Below, one piece after another: positions 1 to 7,200 of a DNA stretch of 33,658 bases; within the stretch, counting starts at the first letter, position 1; each line of letters starts with the position of its first letter. Below the pieces are notes generated by a model. That model had not been told where the DNA came from. It ran no database searches and was given only the letters and a program-made list of their open reading frames with translations. This DNA is from an uncultured Paraprevotella sp. (GTDB taxonomy: Bacteria > Bacteroidota > Bacteroidia > Bacteroidales > Bacteroidaceae): the NCBI GenBank assembly GCA_947177395.1, contig CAMWUI010000033.1, forward strand, positions 1 through 33,658, written 5' to 3'. Made by a program: the position numbers and the translations under genes.

Positions 1-55
1 TTTGAATTTTCACACAAAAATAGAGACTGCCTAACTTTGCTTGTTAGACAGCCTC
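1..55. mobile_element. Putative end of an insertion sequence (rest lies left of the window)
   Basis: The sequence reading leftward from base 55 begins GAGGCTGTCTAACAAGC, which resembles the terminal inverted repeat of several IS families. It abuts the abruptly ending DUF2156-like reading frame exactly where that frame should continue. Bases 23-35 and 43-55 form a 13-bp inverted repeat with two mismatches around a 7-nt loop. The leftward strand beyond it is T-rich, so the same bases could also act as an intrinsic terminator. No transposase is visible because the window begins here. The IS reading is an inference from the junction; a simple terminator fused to a decayed gene is the alternative. 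Confidence 0.45.
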
Positions 56-149
56 ATGACAGGTCGCAGTTTTGCAGGTGCGTGCCGGACGTATATCGCA
101 GTACCCGTTCTTTGTCCTGCAAGGTCAGCGGGTGGAATGGTATATGCAT
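54..149 (-). pseudogene. 5' stub of a DUF2156-like (phosphatidylglycerol lysyltransferase-like) gene, interrupted
   Basis: Reading leftward from the ATG at 149, a 31-codon frame is followed by TGA at 54-56. The peptide contains the segments FHPLTLQDKERVLRYT and LQNCDLS. As I recall the family, DUF2156 proteins in Bacteroidota start this way, with a short N-terminus, an ITL-x-D-(K/R) segment and then N-C-D-(Y/L)-S-F before the acyltransferase-like fold. Intact members are about 300 residues, so about 90 percent is missing. The stop codon is created at the junction: T from the gene plus GA from the inverted-repeat sequence to its left. A well-formed leftward promoter lies 32 nt upstream, which argues that this was a functional gene. 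The family assignment rests on pattern memory of a short segment. Confidence 0.55.
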
Positions 150-180
150 GTCGTTGTTTGTGTAAAGTGAACTTCAGGGG

Positions 181-211
181 CAAAAATAAGGAGAAAAAAC
201 AGGTCGCCCAA
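181..211 (-). promoter_or_regulatory. Bacteroidota-type promoter for the truncated leftward gene
   Basis: On the minus strand a TTG (209-211) is followed by exactly 20 nt and TATTTTTG (181-188), matching the TTTG / TAnnTTTG consensus of the Bacteroidota primary sigma factor. The expected transcription start is near 174, which leaves about 25 nt of leader before the ATG at 149. Confidence 0.6.
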
Positions 212-342
212 CTTCGTGAGGTTAAAGAGTGCAAGCGGAAAGGGGGATTTTTCTTGTCTTTCGTTAAAAGACTTCCTGTTACAGCCGCGCTTTTTACAAA
301 TCAGTCCGAAGGGGCGTTCTCCTGTTGAAAATAATGGCGTAT

Positions 343-378
343 TTTGTTATGAGAATAGGAGATAAATAAGTACCTTTG
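343..378 (+). promoter_or_regulatory. Probable pta-ackA promoter
   Basis: TACCTTTG at 371-378 is an exact TAnnTTTG -7 element. The upstream element is weak: a TTTG at 343-346 is 24 nt away, longer than the usual 19-21, and nearer candidates are imperfect. The transcription start would be near 385, giving about 40 nt of A/T-rich leader before pta. Apart from the interrupted leftward gene and its promoter, I see no gene between 150 and 423. Confidence 0.55.
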
Positions 379-423
379 CAGGAGTGAAATTGCAAAGTAC
401 AGTTATCAAAATAAATAGTTTTT

Positions 424-1440
424 ATGGACTTAATACAGGAAATTGTAGCGCGTGCCCAAGCTAACCGGCAGCGTATTGTTTTGCCCGAAGGAACGGAAGA
501 GCGCACGCTGAAGGCTGCTAACCAAATTCTTACGGACGAGGTTGCCGACCTTATTCTTTTGGGGAATCCGGAGGAGATTGCCGAAGCTGCCCGGAAATGG
601 GGATTGGGAAACATTGGCAAGGCCACGATTATCGATCCGGAAAATAATCCGAAGGCGGAAGAGTATGCACAGTTGTTGTGCGAGCTTCGCAAGAAGAAGG
701 GCATGACGATAGAGGAGGCCCGCGAACTGGTGAAGAATCCGCTTTACCTGGGGTGTCTTATCATCAAGGCCGGCGATGCCGACGGACAGTTGGCTGGTGC
801 CCGCAATACCACGGGCGACGTATTGCGTCCGGCCTTGCAGATTATCAAGACCACTCCGGGCATCACTTGCGTATCCGGTGCCATGCTGTTGCTTACGAAA
901 GCTCCCAACTATGGTAAGAACGGCGTGTTGGTGATGGGTGACGTGGCTGTGACTCCTATGCCGGATGCAAACCAATTGGCACAGATTGCCGTGTGTACGG
1001 CGCGGACGGCCAAGGCTGTGGCCGGTATAGATCCGAAAGTGGCCATGCTGAGTTTCTCCACAAAGGGGTCTGCCAAGCATGAGGTGGTGGACAAAGTTGT
1101 CGAGGCTACCCGTCTGGCACGCGAAATGGCTCCCGGTCTGAGCATCGACGGAGAGTTGCAGGCCGATGCCGCATTAGTGCCCCACATCGGTGCCAGCAAG
1201 GCTCCCGGTTCGGAGATTGCCGGTCATGCCAATGTGCTGGTCGTTCCTTGTCTGGAAGTGGGTAATATTTCTTATAAACTGGTGGAGCGTCTCGGACATG
1301 CCGAGGCCATCGGTCCCATCCTTCAAGGTATCGCCCGTCCGGTCAACGACCTGTCTCGTGGTTGCAGCATCGAGGACGTGTACAAGATGATAGCCATTAC
1401 GGCTAACCAGGCCATTGCCGCCAAGGGTACGAACAAGTAA
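424..1440 (+). CDS. pta: Phosphate acetyltransferase
   Basis: This enzyme interconverts acetyl-CoA plus phosphate with acetyl phosphate plus CoA in the cytoplasm, the first step of the Pta-AckA route that makes ATP and acetate. The 338-residue product is the short single-domain form (PTA_PTB family), without the N-terminal DRTGG region of the long enterobacterial enzyme. Family segments visible are the N-terminal IVLPEGTEERTLKAA and the central block ARNTTGDVLRPALQIIKT followed by VSGAMLLL. The start is the first ATG, at 424, with an A/T-rich leader as usual in this group. ackA follows after 24 nt, which together with the promoter at 371 and the terminator at 2681 defines a two-gene operon. 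Confidence 0.95.
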   Translation: MDLIQEIVARAQANRQRIVLPEGTEERTLKAANQILTDEVADLILLGNPEEIAEAARKWGLGNIGKATIIDPENNPKAEEYAQLLCELRKKKGMTIEEARELVKNPLYLGCLIIKAGDADGQLAGARNTTGDVLRPALQIIKTTPGITCVSGAMLLLTKAPNYGKNGVLVMGDVAVTPMPDANQLAQIAVCTARTAKAVAGIDPKVAMLSFSTKGSAKHEVVDKVVEATRLAREMAPGLSIDGELQADAALVPHIGASKAPGSEIAGHANVLVVPCLEVGNISYKLVERLGHAEAIGPILQGIARPVNDLSRGCSIEDVYKMIAITANQAIAAKGTNK

Positions 1441-1464
1441 TCATTTGTAAAAGAAAAAAGAAAT

Positions 1465-2658
1465 ATGAAAATATTGGTATTGAATTGCGGTAGTTCCTCT
1501 ATCAAGTACAAGTTGTACAACATGGAAGACCGTACGGTCATGGCACAGGGTGGTATCGAGAAGATTGGTTTGCCCGGTTCATTCCTGAAAATGACCTTGC
1601 CCACGGGGGAGAAGAAGATTATCGAAGAACCGGTTCCCGAACACACGAAAGGAGTGGAATTTATTTTCCGTATCCTGACCGATCCGGAACTGGGTGCCCT
1701 GAAGTCGCTGGACGAATTGGATGCCGTAGGCCACCGCATGGTTCACGGAGGTGAAAAGTTCAACAAGAGCGTCGTGCTGACAGAAGAGGTGCTGGAAACC
1801 TTTGTGGCTTGCAACGACCTGGCTCCGTTGCACAACCCTGCCAATCTGAAAGGAGTGAATGCCGTGTCGGCCCTGTTGCCCGATATTCCTCAGGTGGGTG
1901 TGTTCGATACGGCTTTCCATCAGACGATGCCGGATTATGCCTACATGTATGCCCTGCCGTATGAGTTGTATGAGAAATATGGTATCCGTCGCTACGGTTT
2001 CCACGGAACTTCCCATCGTTATGTGTCGCAGCGTGTATGCGAATATCTCGGTGTGAGTCCCGAAGGCAAGCGCATCATTACTTGTCATGTGGGTAACGGC
2101 GGTTCCATTTCGGCCGTGAAGGATGGCAAGTGCGTGGATACGTCCATGGGACTGACGCCGCTCGAAGGACTGATTATGGGTACCCGTTCGGGTGACGTGG
2201 ACGGCGGTGCCGTGACATTTATCATGGACAAGGAGGGATTGAATCCGGCGGAAATGTCCGACCTGCTGAACAAAAAATCCGGTGTGGCCGGTATCACAGG
2301 AGTTTCCTCCGACATGCGTGAGGTGATTGCTGCCGCTCTGCAGGGCAATGAACGTTGCCGTTTGGCTCTGGAGATGTATGCTTATCGTGTAAGGAAGTAC
2401 ATCGGTGCGTATGCCGCTGCCATGAACGGTGTGGACATCATCTTGTTTACCGGTGGTGTGGGTGAAAATCAGTCCGACATGCGCGAGGCGTTCTGTGCCG
2501 GCCTGGGGTATCTTGGTGTGAAACTGGATACGGAGAAGAACGATACGATTCACGGTGACGAGGCTATCATTTCCACTCCGGACAGCAAAGTCACTGTCTG
2601 TGTCATTCCCACTGACGAGGAATTGATGATTGCCAAGGATACGATGGCACTGGTATAA
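1465..2658 (+). CDS. ackA: Acetate kinase
   Basis: Converts acetyl phosphate and ADP to acetate and ATP, completing the pathway begun by Pta. The 397 residues match the usual length of about 400 for the ASKHA-fold family. Active-site residues known from the Methanosarcina enzyme are visible at the expected positions: N7 (LVLNCGSSS), R91 (GHRMVHGG), D148 (VFDTAF), H180 (YGFHGTSH), R241 (MGTRSGDVD), and a glutamate at 385 or 386 (PTDEE). The purine-rich GAAAAAAGAAAT just before the ATG can serve as a weak ribosome-binding site. Nothing suggests degradation. Confidence 0.96.
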   Translation: MKILVLNCGSSSIKYKLYNMEDRTVMAQGGIEKIGLPGSFLKMTLPTGEKKIIEEPVPEHTKGVEFIFRILTDPELGALKSLDELDAVGHRMVHGGEKFNKSVVLTEEVLETFVACNDLAPLHNPANLKGVNAVSALLPDIPQVGVFDTAFHQTMPDYAYMYALPYELYEKYGIRRYGFHGTSHRYVSQRVCEYLGVSPEGKRIITCHVGNGGSISAVKDGKCVDTSMGLTPLEGLIMGTRSGDVDGGAVTFIMDKEGLNPAEMSDLLNKKSGVAGITGVSSDMREVIAAALQGNERCRLALEMYAYRVRKYIGAYAAAMNGVDIILFTGGVGENQSDMREAFCAGLGYLGVKLDTEKNDTIHGDEAIISTPDSKVTVCVIPTDEELMIAKDTMALV

Positions 2659-2680
2659 TTTATACCTTATTATAATATAG

Positions 2681-2726
2681 GACACGTCCGCCGAACAGGA
2701 GAATCGGCGGGCGTGTCTTGTGTTTT
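2681..2726 (+). terminator. Terminator of the pta-ackA operon
   Basis: A 14-bp stem (2681-2694 with 2704-2717, one T-G wobble) with a 9-nt loop lies 22 nt after the ackA stop and is followed by TTGTGTTTT. It lies between ackA and the convergent HxlR gene and may also stop that transcript. Confidence 0.85.
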
Positions 2727-2743
2727 GGGAGTCCGTTGACAGA

Positions 2744-3097
2744 TTATCTGCCGTATTTCTTTTCAAAGAGTTCCATATGCTCCTTACCCCAGTTGAGCAT
2801 AGAATCGATAATGGGTAGCAGGCTTTTGCCTAAATCCGTAATCCGGTATGCCGAGCGTGGAGGCAGTTCCGGGAAGATGGTCTTGTTTACAAGTCCGTCC
2901 TCTACCATCTCTTTCAGTTGTATATCGAGCACGCGTGGAGTTGCTTCCGGCAGGCATTTGTGAAGTTCACTTGGCCGCATTTCCGCGCCACTACGAAGTT
3001 CGTCAAGCAGGCAGGATTTCCATTTGGACTCTATAAGGCTCATTGTCAGTCGTAGCGGACAATCGAGGTCAACGGGTATTTTCTTTTCGTAAGTCAT
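2744..3097 (-). CDS. HxlR-family winged-helix transcriptional regulator, probable redox sensor
   Basis: The product is a small DNA-binding regulator. From the ATG at 3097 it has 117 residues, typical for HxlR. The N-terminal DCPLRLTMSLIESKWK segment carries the conserved cysteine (C13), followed by the recognition-helix region ATPRVLDIQLKEMVEDGL and the wing/dimer segment PRSAYRITDLGKSL. In HypR and YodB, a cysteine at this place senses quinones, aldehydes or disulfide stress; that is family knowledge, not shown here. An upstream TTG at 3121 would add eight residues, but it lies inside the gene's own -7 box (3119-3126), so 3097 is preferred. It faces the NTF2-like/flavoprotein pair across a 155-nt divergent region with a long palindrome, the classic layout for a regulator controlling its neighbour. 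Confidence 0.85.
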   Translation of the reverse strand: MTYEKKIPVDLDCPLRLTMSLIESKWKSCLLDELRSGAEMRPSELHKCLPEATPRVLDIQLKEMVEDGLVNKTIFPELPPRSAYRITDLGKSLLPIIDSMLNWGKEHMELFEKKYGR

Positions 3098-3118
3098 ATT
3101 GATTTTTATTTGGGTGCA

Positions 3119-3126
3119 CAAAGGTA
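3119..3126 (-). promoter_or_regulatory. -7 element of the HxlR regulator gene
   Basis: The minus strand reads TACCTTTG here, an exact TAnnTTTG match, 21 nt upstream of the preferred start at 3097. The matching -33 position lies next to the left edge of the 3150-3188 palindrome, and no good TTG is seen there. Weak constitutive recognition with autoregulation is plausible. Confidence 0.55.
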
Positions 3127-3149
3127 GTCAATATCTCTGAAAATCAGAA

Positions 3150-3188
3150 TACCGAGAAATTATTCCATATACGAATAATTTTTCGGTA
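3150..3188. promoter_or_regulatory. Long palindrome, likely operator for the HxlR regulator
   Basis: A 16-bp left arm (3150-3165, TACCGAGAAATTATTC) and a 16-bp right arm (3173-3188, GAATAATTTTTCGGTA) are complementary except at one position, with a 7-nt spacer. The right arm ends 1 nt before the -33 region of the rightward promoter, and the left arm covers the -33 region of the leftward one. A dimer bound here could control both genes. HxlR proteins bind as dimers to inverted repeats between divergent genes. Confidence 0.7.
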
Positions 3189-3220
3189 CTTGTATGGGCG
3201 GGAGTGTGGTTGTAACTTTG
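3189..3220 (+). promoter_or_regulatory. Promoter of the NTF2-like / flavoprotein operon
   Basis: CTTG (3189-3192), then 20 nt, then TAACTTTG (3213-3220), close to the Bacteroidota consensus. The expected transcription start is near 3226, leaving a leader of about 27 nt. The upstream element touches the HxlR palindrome, so promoter access is probably regulated. Confidence 0.7.
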
Positions 3221-3252
3221 CACTCAGTTAAATAATTTAAAGATAAGAGTAT

Positions 3253-3636
3253 ATGAGAGACCAGATTAAGGAGTATGAAGCGGTGGCCAAAGCCGCGGAG
3301 AAATTCGTAAAGAGTGTTGCCGAGGGCAACAGCGAATATGCCAGAACCCTGTTCACCGATGATGCCGTATTGTTCGGTATACTGGACGGTAGGCCGGAAC
3401 GCGGTTCCATCGAGCAGTTCTATCACAATGTGGACACTGTGGGCGCCGGCGACAACTTTAAGGCCCGTATAGACGTGTTGGCCGTGGAGGAGACTGTAGC
3501 CGTGGTGCGTGTACTCGAAGAGGGGTGGGGAGGTCGTATAAACTTTACGGACTTTCTGCTGTTGCTCAAGCTCGACGGAGAATGGAAATGTGTGGCGAAA
3601 GCCTATAACCAGAATTCAAATACCATACAGAAATGA
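3253..3636 (+). CDS. NTF2-like (SnoaL / lumazine-binding-like) protein
   Basis: A 127-residue cytoplasmic protein without a signal peptide, showing the cone-shaped NTF2-like pattern. It has an N-terminal helix pair (residues 1-30, including AEKFVKSVAEGN), a DDAVLFGILDG strand, and a C-terminal sheet with FTDFLLLLKLDGEWKCVAKAY. It resembles the putative lumazine-binding subgroup, whose members often sit beside flavin enzymes or stress-regulated oxidoreductases; no catalytic role can be assigned. Its stop overlaps the next start (ATGA), so the two genes are translationally coupled. Expression is probably governed by the divergent HxlR regulator. Confidence 0.75.
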   Translation: MRDQIKEYEAVAKAAEKFVKSVAEGNSEYARTLFTDDAVLFGILDGRPERGSIEQFYHNVDTVGAGDNFKARIDVLAVEETVAVVRVLEEGWGGRINFTDFLLLLKLDGEWKCVAKAYNQNSNTIQK

Positions 3637-4172
3637 AAATAACAGTTATAACCGGAAGTCCGCGTAAAAAGGGCAATACGTTTGCGATGGTCAATGCCTT
3701 TATTTCTGCAGCCGAAATCAAAGGTCATGAGGTGGTACGGTTTGATGCCGCCATGATGAACATCGGCGGTTGCCGTGCTTGCATGACTTGTTTCAAGAGT
3801 GGAAAAGCCTGTTCTTTCGACGACGACTTCAATACAATGGCTCCCCATATATTTGACGCCGACGCAATCGTCTATGCCATGCCCGTGTATTGGTATTCCA
3901 TTCCCGCCCAGATAAAGGGAGTGATTGACCGGATATTTTCTTTCTGTGTGGCGGAAAAAGAGGTTTCCGGAAAGAAAATGGGGCTGATATGCTGTTGTGA
4001 GGAGAGCGATCCGGCGGTAATGGACGGCGTAAGAATCCCCATGGAGCGTACAGCTGCCCTTTTGAAATGGGATATAGTCGGAGAAGTCCTTGTTCCCGGT
4101 GTGTTCGGCGCGGGGGACATCGACAAAACCGACGGTTGCGCCCGGGCTGCCGCTCTCGCTGATAAATTCTGA
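3633..4172 (+). CDS. NAD(P)H-dependent flavoprotein oxidoreductase with iron-sulfur-flavoprotein-like cysteine motif
   Basis: A 179-residue flavodoxin-fold protein of the NADPH-dependent FMN reductase family. The FMN phosphate loop is GSPRKKGNT (residues 8-16). YAMPVYWYSIPAQIKGVIDR (about 88-107) is the second flavin-binding segment. Residues 47-60 contain C-x2-C-x2-C-x6-C, close to the compact cysteine motif that holds a 4Fe-4S cluster in archaeal iron-sulfur flavoproteins. Many bacterial relatives keep this motif without proof of a cluster. The gene overlaps the NTF2-like gene by 4 nt and is followed by a strong hairpin. Control by a cysteine-bearing HxlR regulator suggests a role in quinone or electrophile detoxification; the substrate is unknown. 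Confidence 0.8.
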   Translation: MKITVITGSPRKKGNTFAMVNAFISAAEIKGHEVVRFDAAMMNIGGCRACMTCFKSGKACSFDDDFNTMAPHIFDADAIVYAMPVYWYSIPAQIKGVIDRIFSFCVAEKEVSGKKMGLICCCEESDPAVMDGVRIPMERTAALLKWDIVGEVLVPGVFGAGDIDKTDGCARAAALADKF

Positions 4173-4208
4173 TGCGACGGGGTTGCTGGTTTATAACCAA
4201 GCCTAAAC

Positions 4209-4250
4209 AGAAAGAAGAGGAAAATCCTGCCGGAGATTCCTCTTCTTTCT
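4209..4250. terminator. Bidirectional terminator between the flavoprotein gene and the convergent glycosidase gene
   Basis: A perfect 14-bp stem (4209-4222 with 4237-4250) encloses a 14-nt loop that itself holds TCC/GGA. It serves the rightward flavoprotein transcript and the leftward gene ending at 4286. Bases 4217-4243 match 8704-8730 at 24 of 27 positions in the same orientation (see findings). Confidence 0.8.
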
Positions 4251-4285
4251 TAAAAGAACTTTAAGGTCAGCCTATGAAGCTTGGG

Positions 4286-7200
4286 TTATCGTTTCTTAAG
4301 CAATACCTTTTTACCGTTTTGGATGATGATGGGTGATGGATAAGATTCGTCTACTCTCTGTCCTGCAAGATTGTAAATTACTCCGGAGTGCGGATTGCCA
4401 TCAGTCTGTATGCGGTCTACACTGGTGATAATCGTCTCTATGGGGATAGAGCCGGGTAAGGTCGTCTTGTTGGAAACGAGGTATGCTTTGTGTGCCGGAT
4501 TGACAAAAGTCGCTCCGCTGGATGCAACCCAATGCCAGCCAGTCTGTGCGTTTTCATTTTCAGTCAACGTGTAGTAACATTCTCCACCGCGTGTCATCTC
4601 CTCTGCGTCGGAGCCGCGAAGGCGGTTTCGGGTGTCTAAAGACTTTTTCCTTGTTGTGGGAATCATTTCGTAGATCCCGGGGCTTGCTTTCAAAACAACG
4701 GCCTGACCGGCAGGAAGTACGGTTCCGACTGTGCTGAAGTGCTGGCTGACTTCAAATCCTTGTTCAGTTTCCTTTATTGTATAGGCTTCCATGCCTTCGG
4801 GAAGGAGGAAACTCTGATTGCTGTAGTAGAAAGTAGTATAGCCCGACTGAGGAATCTCTACGGTGACAAACGGTGTCCGGTATATCAGTTTGAAGCCTTG
4901 GAAATTGATCCACTGCGTGCTGCTTTTCACTACGGCAGACAACTTCATCTGGTGGTTGTCTACAATAATACCTTTCAGGACCGTTTGTGCCTTGTCGCTG
5001 GTAAGTGTCTGAGCGGCACCGGCAGTGGTTTCCGCCGTTACCATCATCACTTCATTGTTTATGACGGTCGTTCTTGACACCATGTTTCCTTTTACCGTAT
5101 TAGTCGCTGAGGCAGATACGACGGGAGCTGCATCGGAAGCATCGTTGCGGTAGAATCCGTGGAACACGATGTCGTAGATGCCCGTGGGAAGGTCTGTCTG
5201 TGCCTGTTCCAGTGTGAAAGGCTTGTGAAGTACCTCTATATTGCCGTCTTTGATGGTAGTGGCTGCTTCTGTCCAATCGGAAGTGGAGTTGTTTCCGAGC
5301 ATGTCTGCATTGTCAAACAAGACGGTGGCATCCATGTCGTGCAGGCAGGGCGCCGCTGCTATGAAGAGGTCGCGTGCGGCATTGCGCAACTCGCTCACGG
5401 TAGCGTCGGGGTTCAGATAGATGTTCCCGGCCTGCTGTATTTCATTGGCGTAGTCGGTCTCTTTCTTTGCCGCGGCTATAGCCTGACGTATGGCATATAG
5501 CCTTTTTCTCTCTTTGTACTTGGCATAAGAATTGTTGGGCGATATGTCTTTGGTGGAGACAAAAGCCCACTGGATAAATCCGCGTCCGTTGCGTGTGGTA
5601 AGCGGTCCACCGTAGGCATAAGATACATCGAGGGGAGCGTTCTGTTTTTCTGATGTCAGTACGTACGATACGCCCGAAGATGATGGCAACTCCTGGTATG
5701 TGAATGCGGCATCGGCTATCGAACGGTCGGTCCATACATTGTTGGCATCGGACAGGCAACCTATATATACATAGGGTTTGTCGTACATGGAGATACGGAT
5801 CTTCCCATTTGTGATTTTCGTCACTTTGACTCTGAATCGATTGTCAAGACTGCAATCGCCTTTGGCGAGACGTTGTGCCACAGCCTGGGTGTTCCAGTCC
5901 ATTCCGTATGTGACGAACGCGTCGGCATCCACATTGTAGAGGTAGAGAACCTCGGATGTAGTGATGTCTTTCATGGCTTTGCCGGGCACAGCAGGAGCCG
6001 GCCATGCATCTCCGTTTCCGGGGTCGGTGACAGCTTGCTTCATCAGAGACTCTATATCCGAGTGGGGCAATGCATAGTTGTATATACGCAGGTCGTCCAC
6101 GTAGCCGTTCATTAACGGCACGTCATGTGTGTGGCCACGACCGATATAGTTGCAAATGGGATTGATGTCGGTCAGTCGCACAGAGACAGGCGAATCTATA
6201 CCTTTCATCTCGCCATCCACATATATAGTTATCGTTTCGTCGCCGATGGTCAGAGCCAGATGATGCCATCCCTCAGGGAAAGTGCCGGCATTGACAGTCT
6301 GTACGCGCTCACCATCCTTCAAAGTCAGCCGGATACTGTTTCCGTGGTTCAGTGAGAGATGTGCATAGTGAGTATCGTCCGAACCGAAGTCGAAGAAGCG
6401 GCTGTCGGCGGCAAAGGTGCCGGGATTGTATATCCAGGCTGCAATGGTTAGTTGCGACAAGTTGACCGCAGAGGGTGCGATGCACATGTAGTTATCAATA
6501 CCGTCAAGCAGCAGTGCTGCCTTCCCGGAGCGGCAATCGGTGGTGCCAAAGGTAAATCCTTGACTGTTGAAAACCACACCATTGAGATGGTTCTCGGAAA
6601 GGTCGGCGGCCGATTGCTCGAATTCATACCGAGCTACCAGTCCCTGTATGCCAGCTACTGTCGCTGTTACGGGGGCAGACTTTTCCGAACGGTTTTGTGA
6701 ATAATCCACACTCTGTATGGCGTAGTAGTATGTGGTGTTTTCACGGCAATCATTATCAATGAAATGATTTGTCATGACATTGCGTCCGATGACATCGTAT
6801 CGCACTTCTCCCATATCGTTCTTTTCGCCTCGGAGCACGATGAAGCAGTTGAAGTCTTTGTCATGCGTGTTTGCACCCCAACTAAGTCTGATAGAGTGTA
6901 CCTGAGCTGTGGCTTTCAGTCCTGTAGGAACTTCGGGAGCAACTTGTTCACAAGCTGCGTCGATGGGCAGGAATTTCCATAACTGATGGTCTTGTGTGGC
7001 ATCGGCGCACAATTTGACACTGGCATTGTTGAGGGTGCTCTTGTTGGGGACCTCGAGGTAGAGTCCCGACTGATAATTGCGAATCTTATAATAGCCGTCT
7101 CCTGCATATTCGAAATTCCAGCGCTGGTTCTCGATTTCTGTGACAGGCCATATGCTCACAGTACCTCCTACCTTGACCTGGAAGCCTCCTGTCTCCATAT

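Noticed and set aside
41-328. 95-residue plus-strand frame upstream of pta
   Set aside because: Starts inside the IS-like inverted repeat, crosses the leftward promoter and the truncated gene, and has no protein-like features.
1579-2766. 395-residue open frame on the minus strand opposite ackA
   Set aside because: Antisense shadow of ackA that runs through the operon terminator.
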